NCBI GenBank assembly: GCA_902611415.1
Contig: CACLZM010000005.1
Location: 1-64,000, forward strand
Direction: 5' to 3'
Length of the DNA: 64,000 bases
Origin: an uncultured Alphaproteobacteria bacterium
Lineage (GTDB): Bacteria; Pseudomonadota; Alphaproteobacteria; HIMB59
Shown: piece by piece, positions 52,566-60,180 of the stretch
How the letters are laid out: each line of letters opens with the position of its first letter
Numbering within the stretch: the stretch's first letter is position 1
Translations under genes and position numbers: made by a program
Notes under the pieces: model-generated
Database searches by the model: none
Told to the model about the DNA's origin: nothing
What the model saw: only the letters and a program-made list of their open reading frames with translations

Positions 52566-53199
52566 TTGAAATAGACTCTAAATAATTTTTTAAATTATTG
52601 TATTCTTTATCAGAAATGTAATTTGGAGAAATATTTAATATTTCTCTCCATGATGTGAGATAATTTAAATTCACTCTCATTTTTGATATATTTTTTTTAG
52701 CTTTAGGGTAAATACCATAGTAAAAAACTACATAAATATCTTTAACTTTAAGTTTATTTTGTCTTAAAACCCTTATAAAGTGTAATTTACTACCTCCATC
52801 AGTTGCCATGTCCTCTACTAATATTGACTGAGTATTTTTTTTAAACTCTCCTTCAATTAGCTTACCTTTTCCAAACCCTTTAGGCCTTTTTCGTATATAT
52901 ATCATTGGGTATTTCATCTTTTGACAAAGAAAGGAAGAGTAGGGAATGCCAGCAGTTTCGCCTCCAGCAATAATAGTCGAATTTTCTTTATACTTTGATT
53001 TAATTTGTTTGCTCATTTCATTAATAATTAATTCCCTTTCTTTTGGAAATGAAATTAATTTTCTACAATCTACATAAACAGGACTTTTTTTGCCAGATGT
53101 AAGAGTAAATTGGTTTTTAAAGTTGATATTAACACAACCTATTCTCAACAATAAATTTGCTATTTTTTCTTGATTATTTTTGATTTTGACCTTCGACAT
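52555..53199 (-). CDS. pyrE: orotate phosphoribosyltransferase
   Basis: A 214-residue type I phosphoribosyltransferase that joins orotate and PRPP to make OMP in pyrimidine synthesis. The N-terminal '[16 protein letters not shown]' is diagnostic, '[14 protein letters not shown]' is the flexible catalytic loop, and '[18 protein letters not shown]' is the PRPP-binding motif. I chose ATG 53199; a TTG four codons earlier is possible. Its 5' end overlaps the preceding DUF2256 frame by 40 bases. Confidence 0.95.
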   Translation of the reverse strand: MSKVKIKNNQEKIANLLLRIGCVNINFKNQFTLTSGKKSPVYVDCRKLISFPKERELIINEMSKQIKSKYKENSTIIAGGETAGIPYSSFLCQKMKYPMIYIRKRPKGFGKGKLIEGEFKKNTQSILVEDMATDGGSKLHFIRVLRQNKLKVKDIYVVFYYGIYPKAKKNISKMRVNLNYLTSWREILNISPNYISDKEYNNLKNYLESISSEK

Positions 53200-53303
53200 T
53201 TTTCTGAACAATATTTAACATCATTCCATACTTTTTCCCATTTTTTTCTCCAATTAAAAGGTCTTTGGCAGACAATACAAATTTTAAAATCTTTTTTATT
53301 CAG
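53160..53303 (-). CDS. DUF2256 zinc-ribbon protein with non-canonical start
   Basis: A 47-codon frame that matches DUF2256 closely: '[16 protein letters not shown]' then '[14 protein letters not shown]', giving the four-Cys CxxC...CxxxC zinc-binding layout, and a lysine-rich end. Between the upstream in-frame stop and the first Cys there is no ATG, GTG or TTG, only CTG at 53301-53303 and an ATT. That CTG comes immediately after the TAG stop of the Usp gene and in the same frame, so the protein arises from a CTG start, from reinitiation, or by stop readthrough. Function is unknown. Its 3' end overlaps pyrE in another frame. Confidence 0.75.
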   Translation of the reverse strand: MNKKDFKICIVCQRPFNWRKKWEKVWNDVKYCSEKCRRSKSKIIKKK

Positions 53304-53783
53304 CTAAATAATCTTTTCAATTTCTTTATCCTCGAGATTGCCATTGATAATAACAAGAGGGCAATGTAACGAATTAGATTTTTCATAAATTAGCTTGTCA
53401 ATTAAGGGCCCAGGTTTACCAATATCTTTACTTGTAGCAAGAACAATTGTTGAATTGGATGAATATTTATTTAAGAAACTTATAAACTCATCAATCTCAT
53501 TAAATTTAAATATTTCAGATTTTGGTTTAATTTTAGATTTATCTGAGATGTATTTATGCACCTCTTTGTGTTTTAATTTTTCAGTTGTGATCTGATTTGT
53601 ATCCAAAATTTTTTCAGCCCCTGATGTAAGCATCATACCTTCGCCTGCGCTTTGAATAAAGCTAACTGTAGTAATATTTGATTTAGTTATTTTTGCTCTC
53701 CTTATAGCAAATTTAACTGCAGTCCACATTTCAGCACTTTGATCAATAACTACAAAATAATTTCTATTATTATTTTTTTTCAT
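53304..53783 (-). CDS. universal stress protein family
   Basis: A 159-residue protein of the Usp fold, starting 'YFVVIDQSAEMWTAVKFAIR' and ending with 'HCPLVIINGN', the typical last strand. The ATP-binding glycine motif G-x2-G-x9-G-[ST] is not clearly present, so it is probably a non-ATP-binding member. It overlaps the TIGR02186 gene by four bases and is followed in frame, across its TAG, by the DUF2256 sequence. Confidence 0.8.
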   Translation of the reverse strand: MKKNNNRNYFVVIDQSAEMWTAVKFAIRRAKITKSNITTVSFIQSAGEGMMLTSGAEKILDTNQITTEKLKHKEVHKYISDKSKIKPKSEIFKFNEIDEFISFLNKYSSNSTIVLATSKDIGKPGPLIDKLIYEKSNSLHCPLVIINGNLEDKEIEKII

Positions 53784-54457
53784 TTTTTTCTAAATATTAA
53801 ATTTGTAACTAAACTAAGAAATAATGATATGGCAATCAAAATTATAATATAAATAAAAGACTCAGTTTTTAACAATTTTTCCAACTTAAATGAAATACCT
53901 CCTTTTTTTATTTGCAAGTTTTTAGATACCATCTTAACAATTTCATTATTTTTTAATTCATACATATAAACCTCTATATTTCCAGGTGAAATATTATCTG
54001 GTATTAAAAATTTTTTTAAAAAAAGATTTCCACTTAAACTTTCAAGCTCCTCTTCTATATACAAATTTTTCACTTTCATTGCTTTTCTTATTTTATGTAG
54101 CTCAAGAGAGTGATTACTGATTAATAAATGTCTATCTTTTAAACTAGAAAATAAAAATATTTCATTCAAAGTCTTTTTAGGAGATGTGAAGATTGCAAAA
54201 AAACTAGGTTGATTATTTAACTCTTTTGTCTCATTAATCCATAAAAAACCTTCTTTAACTTTTGTTGTCAATTTAGCTTTTTTATTTTCTCCTTCGAAAA
54301 TTAAGATAATATCACTGTCTTTATCTTTGTTTCCAAATAAAACTATTTCTTTTCCTAAAAAATTTGAGTTTATTTCAATTTGAAATTGATCTAAGGAAAA
54401 ATTAGATGCAAAACTAATTTTGAAAAAAAATATGATTATTAAAATATATTTATACAT
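53780..54457 (-). CDS. TIGR02186 / Alph_Pro_TM membrane protein
   Basis: A 225-residue protein with a signal peptide (about residues 1-17), a periplasmic beta-rich domain and a single C-terminal membrane helix near residues 198-218. 'QIEINSNFLGKEIVLFGN' and 'GFLWIN' match this alphaproteobacterial family, which is usually encoded beside a TauE/SafE permease, as here. It overlaps that gene by eight bases and the Usp gene by four. The function is unknown; a partner or accessory of the permease is a reasonable inference. Confidence 0.83.
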   Translation of the reverse strand: MYKYILIIIFFFKISFASNFSLDQFQIEINSNFLGKEIVLFGNKDKDSDIILIFEGENKKAKLTTKVKEGFLWINETKELNNQPSFFAIFTSPKKTLNEIFLFSSLKDRHLLISNHSLELHKIRKAMKVKNLYIEEELESLSGNLFLKKFLIPDNISPGNIEVYMYELKNNEIVKMVSKNLQIKKGGISFKLEKLLKTESFIYIIILIAISLFLSLVTNLIFRKK

Positions 54458-55352
54458 AATTTATAATGAAGATGTTCTCAGGAGTTCTAAATAAATCATA
54501 AGCTAAAAATGATGAAATAATTAATAGTAACATACCAAATGTAACTTTTAAATTTTCTTGATCAAGTATATCAACTATCCTTGCAGCTAGTGCAGCCCCA
54601 ATAGAGCTACTTACTATTAATCCTAAAGCCAATACAAAATCTATATTTTGATTTATGTATATTTGCAAAAATAAAGATACAAAGGATACTATCGTGATAT
54701 TAAATAGAGATGTCCCAATTACTGAAATAGTTTTCATACCTAAAAAATAAATCATACATGGAATAAGTATAAAGCCACCACCAATACCAGTTAGCCCTGT
54801 CAATACACCTATAAAAAAACCAATTAAAAGTGGTGCTAGTACACTTATATATAGTTTAGATTTTCTATACTTAATTTTAAAAGGAAGTCCGTGTATCCAA
54901 GAATGCTGGTGTAATTTAAATTTTTTATTTTTATGTACAATATTAACTTTAGCTGTTTCATAAAGAATAAATACAGCAGTTATAATTAAAAGAATTATAT
55001 AGATACTATTTAAATAGTTATCAATTAAACCAATAGTTTTTAAATTATTTAGAATTAATACACCAAAAAGTGTCCCCACTAATCCACCAATAACCATTGT
55101 TAAGCCCATCTGATAGTCTATGTTTTTTCTTTGAAAATGACTTACAACACCAGTTGATGTTGAAGCGAATACTTGAACAGTTGTAGTTCCAACTGCAACA
55201 GCTGGAGGAATGCCAACTAGTATCAAAAGAGGAGAAGATATAAAACCTCCACCTATGCCAAAGAGTCCAGATATAAAACCAATTCCAACTCCAAGGGAAA
55301 TTAATATATAAATATTTATGGATATTTCAGCAATAGGTAGGTAAAAATTCAT
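54450..55352 (-). CDS. TauE/SafE-family anion permease
   Basis: A 300-residue membrane protein with about eight helices and the two repeated signatures of the family: 'FISGLFGIGGGFISSPLLIL' near the N-terminus and 'GVLTGLTGIGGGFILIPCMI' in the middle. Members export sulfite, sulfoacetate or other small sulfur compounds; the direction and substrate here are unknown. It is the first gene of a minus-strand run with TIGR02186, Usp, DUF2256, pyrE and a nucleotidyltransferase. Confidence 0.88.
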   Translation of the reverse strand: MNFYLPIAEISINIYILISLGVGIGFISGLFGIGGGFISSPLLILVGIPPAVAVGTTTVQVFASTSTGVVSHFQRKNIDYQMGLTMVIGGLVGTLFGVLILNNLKTIGLIDNYLNSIYIILLIITAVFILYETAKVNIVHKNKKFKLHQHSWIHGLPFKIKYRKSKLYISVLAPLLIGFFIGVLTGLTGIGGGFILIPCMIYFLGMKTISVIGTSLFNITIVSFVSLFLQIYINQNIDFVLALGLIVSSSIGAALAARIVDILDQENLKVTFGMLLLIISSFLAYDLFRTPENIFIINYV

Positions 55353-55396
55353 ATATTGAAATAAAATACTATACTTAAAATTAATAAAATAAATTA

Positions 55397-55930
55397 ATGA
55401 TTAAATACACCTTAGCATTTGCTTGTTCAAGCGATGGTTTTATTGCAAAATATTCTGGCGATAATCCATTTGAATGGACTAGCTTGGAAGACAAAAAACA
55501 CTTAGACAATTTAATAAAGAATCATAAATGGCAAGTTATGGGCAGAAAGACTCATGAATTAAATCCAAACGGGTCTAGATCAAGAATTATTTTTTCTAGA
55601 AAATACCAAAAAATCAAACAAATTAAAAATTCAATAAATCAATATTATTTTAATCCAGATATTAATCAGTGGGATGAATTTGAAAATCTTTGCAAAGATA
55701 GTGTTTTAATTTTAGGGGGAACGAGTGTTCATGATTATTTCTTATATGCTGATTTAATTGATGAAATTTTTATTACTGTAGAGCCTTTAAAATTTGGAAA
55801 AGGTTTACCAGCTTTTACATACATAAATTTTAGAGACTTAGTTCCTTACTTAAATGAGAGAGGATATCGTCATTCTGAAAAAAAAATTAATGATAAGGGA
55901 TCTTTGTTAGTTAATTTCTCAAAAACTTAG
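55397..55930 (+). CDS. dihydrofolate reductase / RibD C-terminal-like reductase
   Basis: A 177-residue protein with the DHFR-like fold: 'FACSSDGFIAKYSGDNPFEW' at the start, 'WQVMGRKTHEL' where NADPH binds, and 'VLILGGTSVHDYFL' later. It could be the organism's dihydrofolate reductase or a reductase of pterin or flavin synthesis; the sequence does not separate these. It is divergent from the TauE/SafE gene and converges on mobA with a 12-base overlap. Confidence 0.75.
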   Translation: MIKYTLAFACSSDGFIAKYSGDNPFEWTSLEDKKHLDNLIKNHKWQVMGRKTHELNPNGSRSRIIFSRKYQKIKQIKNSINQYYFNPDINQWDEFENLCKDSVLILGGTSVHDYFLYADLIDEIFITVEPLKFGKGLPAFTYINFRDLVPYLNERGYRHSEKKINDKGSLLVNFSKT

Positions 55931-56512
55931 AAGTTCTGTATAATCATTTTTGTCGTTTACATTAAAAAATTCTATTTTTTTATTTTTTTTAAAATTAATA
56001 TAATCAAATCCAATTTCTTCAGCAAATTTCATTATTTTATAACCATTATTTTTTAAAAGGACTTCATTTAATTCCGTATATATTTTTGATGACCAAAAAG
56101 AGAACATTGGTTCGATAATATTATCAATCTTACAAATATAAACTTTATTCTTTTTTTCTGTAATTGAGCTAAAATTATCTATGATACCTGTATTTATTAT
56201 TGGCGCATCAGTGGGAAAAAGTGCAAACCATAGATCCTCTTTTGAGTTTTTATATAGATCAATAGCGCTATGTAACCCAGCAAGTGGCCCTTTATAACCG
56301 CCAATTTTATCACTTACAACTTTATAACCAAATATTTTGTACTTACTGATATCTCTATTAGCATTAATAATAATTTCATGAGACTTTTCTTGAAGACTTT
56401 CTATTAAAATTTCAATAAAACACTTATCTTTAATTTTTAAAAAACTTTTATTTTCATAACCCATTCTGGAGGATTTACCACCCGTTAGTATTACAGATAC
56501 AAGCTTACTCAT
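55919..56512 (-). CDS. mobA: molybdenum cofactor guanylyltransferase MobA
   Basis: A 197-residue nucleotidyltransferase that attaches GMP to molybdopterin to build the bis-MGD cofactor of enzymes such as formate dehydrogenase. The GTP-binding signature is 'VILTGGKSSRMGYENKSFL', followed by 'GYKGPLAGLHSAID' and 'FALFPTDAPIIN'. It overlaps fdhD by eight bases and belongs to the Mo/formate island. Confidence 0.92.
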   Translation of the reverse strand: MSKLVSVILTGGKSSRMGYENKSFLKIKDKCFIEILIESLQEKSHEIIINANRDISKYKIFGYKVVSDKIGGYKGPLAGLHSAIDLYKNSKEDLWFALFPTDAPIINTGIIDNFSSITEKKNKVYICKIDNIIEPMFSFWSSKIYTELNEVLLKNNGYKIMKFAEEIGFDYINFKKNKKIEFFNVNDKNDYTELLSF

Positions 56513-57317
56513 CTTTGGTATATCTAAATTCTCCAGATAAAATATTTAACCGTTTACCTCTAATTCTTCCAATCATTGTTAAATTTTTCTTTCTAGCTAT
56601 TTCAACTGCCCAAGCAGTGAAACCTGATCGAGATAATAATATTGGTATTTCCATTTTGATACATTTCAATACCATTTCACTTGTCAGCCTGCCAGTAGTG
56701 TAAAAAGACATTTCTTTTGCATCTATTTTCTTATCAAGTATCAAACCAGCAATTTTATCAACAGCATTATGTCTTCCCACATCTTCAAAATAATATAAAG
56801 GTTTATCTAACTGACATAAGACACAACCGTGTATTGCACCTACAGATAAATATAAACTTGGCTCAGTATTAATTTTTTTGGATAAATTCATAAGCTGTTG
56901 ATGATTTATTCTTATTTTTTTATTTAGGGAAATGGTGTTTATTTCTTCAAATAAGTCTCCAAATACAGTCCCTTGTGCACAACCAGAGGTATTTACTTTC
57001 TTCTTTAATTTTTCCTCATAATTAGTTTTACTCTTTGTTCTTACAACAACTGTCTTTAGGTCTTTATGAAACTCAATCTTTTTTACATCGTCTATATTAT
57101 TAAGCATTCCCTGATTAAATAAATAACCTATAGCTAAATATTTTGGATAATCTCCTATAGTCATTATTGTCACTATTTCTTGGTTGTTTAAGTATAGCGT
57201 GAGTGGTTTTTCTTCAATGATTGGAATTTTTGTTATTTCGCCTTTTTCATTAATTGATTTTTTTAATTTAAATAAAGATCTGTTATTTACACTAGGTTTG
57301 ATTAAAAAATCTGTCAT
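56505..57317 (-). CDS. fdhD: formate dehydrogenase accessory sulfurtransferase FdhD
   Basis: A 270-residue protein that passes sulfur to the molybdenum cofactor, needed for active formate dehydrogenase. The family parts 'LTLYLNNQEIVTIMTIGDYP', 'LAIGYLFNQGML', 'YYFEDVGRHNAVDKIAGLIL' and 'FYTTGRLTSEMVLKCI' are clear. The sulfur-carrying loop here is 'VNTSGCAQGTVFGD', with one Cys rather than the CxxC of E. coli. I chose ATG 57317, as the upstream extension lacks family similarity. It is divergent from mobB across 29 bases. Confidence 0.95.
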   Translation of the reverse strand: MTDFLIKPSVNNRSLFKLKKSINEKGEITKIPIIEEKPLTLYLNNQEIVTIMTIGDYPKYLAIGYLFNQGMLNNIDDVKKIEFHKDLKTVVVRTKSKTNYEEKLKKKVNTSGCAQGTVFGDLFEEINTISLNKKIRINHQQLMNLSKKINTEPSLYLSVGAIHGCVLCQLDKPLYYFEDVGRHNAVDKIAGLILDKKIDAKEMSFYTTGRLTSEMVLKCIKMEIPILLSRSGFTAWAVEIARKKNLTMIGRIRGKRLNILSGEFRYTKDE

Positions 57318-57346
57318 TTTTTTCTTGATTGTATTATGGTGACAAG

Positions 57347-57835
57347 GTGAAAACAATAGCTGTTATTGGTTGGAAAAATAGTGGCAAAACTACTTTAGTG
57401 AGTAATTTAGTAAAATTTTTTAAAGAAAATAAAATAAAAGTTGGTGTGGTAAAACATGCTCACCATTCTTTTGACATTGATCATCCTAATACAGATAGCT
57501 ATAAAATTAGAAAATCTGGAGCATATAAGACTACACTAGTATCAGATAAAAGACTTGCATTCATAGAAGAAAAACCTGAGTCACATATTAATTTAGAACG
57601 TCTGGTAGAAATTAACAAAGATTGTGATTTGCTAATATTTGAAGGGTTTAAGAGATTTGATGATTTGATAAAGTTAGAAGTAAACTTAAAAAAAAATAAT
57701 AAAGACTACCTCTACAAATCTATAAATAATGTTAAATATATCGTTACAGACGATAATATCGATCATCCAATTCAGACCTTTAATCACAGTCAAATAGAAA
57801 AAATTGCCTCTAAAATATATTATGAAAACTCCTAG
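57347..57835 (+). CDS. mobB: molybdopterin-guanine dinucleotide biosynthesis protein MobB
   Basis: A 162-residue GTP-binding protein that aids MobA. The P-loop is 'VIGWKNSGKTTLVSNLV', followed by 'VGVVKHAHHSFDIDHPNTDS' and 'LLIFEGFKRF'. I chose GTG 57347, since the conserved region begins directly after it; a TTG at 57329 would add six residues. It overlaps moeA by 14 bases. Confidence 0.93.
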   Translation: MKTIAVIGWKNSGKTTLVSNLVKFFKENKIKVGVVKHAHHSFDIDHPNTDSYKIRKSGAYKTTLVSDKRLAFIEEKPESHINLERLVEINKDCDLLIFEGFKRFDDLIKLEVNLKKNNKDYLYKSINNVKYIVTDDNIDHPIQTFNHSQIEKIASKIYYENS

Positions 57836-59000
57836 GCTAATATCTTTCAAACTTGCGCAAAAAATAATTATTCGGGAAAAAAAGAACTTATTTAAAGAGT
57901 CTAAGATTAAATTAAAGGAAGCACATAATACAGTAGTATCAAGAACAATTACTTCACCAATAAATCTACCCTTACAAAATACTGCAGGATTAGATGGTTA
58001 TATTGTTTCTAATAAAAATCTCAACAAAGTGTCAATATCTAATAAGCTTCTAAATGCTGGATATTCATACAAAAAATTAAATCCCAATTTAGCCTATAAA
58101 ATAAATACAGGAGGTATTATCCCACAAAACTTTAAAAATTTTATTTCATTAGAAAACGCAAAAGTTGAAGGGAAAAATTTATTAGTCCAATATTCAAAAA
58201 TATCTAATAAAGATATAAAAAAAAAAGGTGAGGATTTAAAAAAAAATAAAATATTGATAAAAAAAAATGAAAAAATTGATTTTATAAAAATTGCATTACT
58301 TTCATCAGTAGGGATTACAAATTTATGGGTATATAAAACTTTAAGAGTTGCTGTCGTATCCTCAGGAAATGAATTAATAAAATCTGGCAAAGAAATAAAA
58401 GATCATCAAGTATATGACTCAAACAAATATCAAATAATTCATTTTTTAAAGAAATTTAATATAAGTGTTCATGACTTAGGTATTATAAAAGATGATGAAA
58501 TAAAAGTTGATAAATTTTATAAAAAAAATCAAAATAAATTTGATATTATAATTAGTTCAGGTGGCTCCTCATTTAGCTCTAAAGATTACATATCGTCATT
58601 TCTAACTCAAAACACTGAACTTCTTTTTAAATATGTAAGAATTCAACCAGGTCGACCTGTAATTTTTTCAAAACTAAAATTCAATTATTATTTTTCACTT
58701 CCTGGAAATCCATTAGCTGTTTTCACTAATTTATTTCTTTTAGTAAGTTTATTTATAGATCCTTCTCGCAAAGATAATTCTAGCATTACCAAATTTTACC
58801 AATCTGGATTTTCAGAAAATAAAAAATCTAATTTAACAAAATTTTATCGTGTGAAATTATATAAAAATATACTTTATACTCATAACTCAAAAGGTTCAGC
58901 AAAACTAATTTCTCTCTCTGAAGCAGATGGGTTAGCGTTTGTCCCTGAAGGAAATGATAAAATTAAAAAAGGCGAAAAGATTAGATTTATTGAATTTTAA
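57822..59000 (+). CDS. moeA: molybdopterin molybdenumtransferase MoeA
   Basis: A 392-residue enzyme that inserts molybdate into adenylylated molybdopterin. Segments present are 'LQNTAGLDGYIVSN' (the usual Ser-Ala-Met-Asp-Gly-Tyr region in altered form), 'INTGGIIPQNF', 'VAVVSSGNELI', 'IISSGGSSFSS', 'QPGRPVIFSKL' and 'SLPGNPLAVFTNL'. I chose ATG 57822, which overlaps mobB by 14 bases, over a start at 57804. The 3' end overlaps convergent tusA by 14 bases. MoeA variants can also serve tungsten. Confidence 0.93.
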   Translation: MKTPRLISFKLAQKIIIREKKNLFKESKIKLKEAHNTVVSRTITSPINLPLQNTAGLDGYIVSNKNLNKVSISNKLLNAGYSYKKLNPNLAYKINTGGIIPQNFKNFISLENAKVEGKNLLVQYSKISNKDIKKKGEDLKKNKILIKKNEKIDFIKIALLSSVGITNLWVYKTLRVAVVSSGNELIKSGKEIKDHQVYDSNKYQIIHFLKKFNISVHDLGIIKDDEIKVDKFYKKNQNKFDIIISSGGSSFSSKDYISSFLTQNTELLFKYVRIQPGRPVIFSKLKFNYYFSLPGNPLAVFTNLFLLVSLFIDPSRKDNSSITKFYQSGFSENKKSNLTKFYRVKLYKNILYTHNSKGSAKLISLSEADGLAFVPEGNDKIKKGEKIRFIEF

Positions 59001-59208
59001 ATTTGATATTTACTAAATTCCCCCTTTTTTTTAGTGAAATGATCTCATATTTTTTTTCTTCACAAAAATTTTTAAAGTCAAATTGTGATAACGGGTCATC
59101 ACTTTCTATTGTAAGAACATCATTTTTTTTTAACTTTTTTATAAATTTTTCAGCTTTTAAGACAGGTATAGGGCATTCAAAGCCTTTAGTATCTAGATAA
59201 TAATCCAT
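58987..59208 (-). CDS. tusA: TusA-family sulfurtransferase
   Basis: A 73-residue sulfur carrier with the active cysteine in 'TKGFECPIPVLKAEKFIKKL' (CPxP motif). TusA-type proteins relay persulfide sulfur for tRNA thiolation or molybdenum cofactor synthesis. Its place between moeA and the formate dehydrogenase regulator favours a role in Moco or FdhD sulfur supply. It converges on moeA and is divergent from lysR by 27 bases. Confidence 0.9.
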   Translation of the reverse strand: MDYYLDTKGFECPIPVLKAEKFIKKLKKNDVLTIESDDPLSQFDFKNFCEEKKYEIISLKKRGNLVNIKFKIQ

Positions 59209-59235
59209 TTACATATATATTTATTTTAAAAATAC

Positions 59236-60117
59236 ATGGAAATAAAGAATTTAGAAATTATTTTAGCTTTAGATAGTGAAAAACATTTCAATAGAGCAGC
59301 AGAAAAATTAAAAATATCACAACCTGCTTTATCTATGAAGTTAAAGGCTTTAGAAAATGAAATAGGGGTAAGATTAGTAAAAAGAGGAAAGAACTATATT
59401 GGATTAACTTCTGAGGGAGAAATCTTAAAGGAACGATTTAAAAATATTGTCAAAGAGTACACTAATATTAAACAGTTAAGCTCCGAGTTAAAAAACAATT
59501 TAACTGGAAATTTAAGAATAGGTGTTATTCCTACTGCTTTATTGGAAGTTTCTTTTTTATTAAATAGTTTTGTTAAAAAATTTACAAATGTCAAATTGCA
59601 GGTAATTTCTATGTCTTCTAATGAAATTGATAGAAATCTTCATGATTTCAAATTAGATTTAGGGATAAGTTATTTAGAAAATGAACCAATATTAGGAGTT
59701 GAGAAGATACCTTTATATAAAGAAACATATTTTCTCATATCTAAAAAAAAGAATTTAAAAAATAAAAAGAAATTAAAATGGCAAGAAATTGGTAATTTAG
59801 ATCTATGTTTAATTTCAAAAGAAAATCAATTTAGAAGAATATTAGATGCTGTTTTTAAAGAGAATAATATTAATCCGCGAGTTTTAATTGAGTCAAACTC
59901 TATGACTCATATTTACTCTCATGTAAATAGTTCAGAATTTTCAACAATTATGCCATATATATTTACTCAGTCATTCAACTACGATGAGAATACAAATTTT
60001 ATTCAATTAATTTCTCCAGAAATATCTAATAAGGTAGGTATAGTTCATATTGATGATAATCGCCCATCACCTATTAAAAATAACTTTTTAAAATTCTTAA
60101 AAAGCTTTAATAAGTAA
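59236..60117 (+). CDS. LysR-family transcriptional regulator of formate dehydrogenase
   Basis: A 293-residue LTTR with an N-terminal winged helix-turn-helix ('FNRAAEKLKISQPALSMKLK') and a periplasmic-binding-like effector domain from about residue 90 ('NLRIGVIPTALLEVSFLL'). It lies just upstream of, and on the same strand as, the formate dehydrogenase genes, as is usual for fds operons, so it is the likely regulator. The 63-base gap that follows contains an inverted repeat. The effector is unknown. Confidence 0.92.
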   Translation: MEIKNLEIILALDSEKHFNRAAEKLKISQPALSMKLKALENEIGVRLVKRGKNYIGLTSEGEILKERFKNIVKEYTNIKQLSSELKNNLTGNLRIGVIPTALLEVSFLLNSFVKKFTNVKLQVISMSSNEIDRNLHDFKLDLGISYLENEPILGVEKIPLYKETYFLISKKKNLKNKKKLKWQEIGNLDLCLISKENQFRRILDAVFKENNINPRVLIESNSMTHIYSHVNSSEFSTIMPYIFTQSFNYDENTNFIQLISPEISNKVGIVHIDDNRPSPIKNNFLKFLKSFNK

Positions 60118-60120
60118 TAC

Positions 60121-60145
60121 TTATCAATTAATTACTTATTGATAA
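60121..60145. promoter_or_regulatory. inverted repeat upstream of formate dehydrogenase genes
   Basis: Perfect eight-base arms TTATCAAT (60121-60128) and ATTGATAA (60138-60145) are separated by nine bases, in the 63-base gap between lysR and the NuoEF-like gene. It starts just after the lysR stop. A T-rich tail is absent, so it is less likely a terminator than an operator for the LysR protein. A strict T-N11-A core is not seen at the symmetry centre. Confidence 0.45.
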
Positions 60146-60180
60146 TTGAAACTTAATAAAAAATTACTAAATTATAACAA

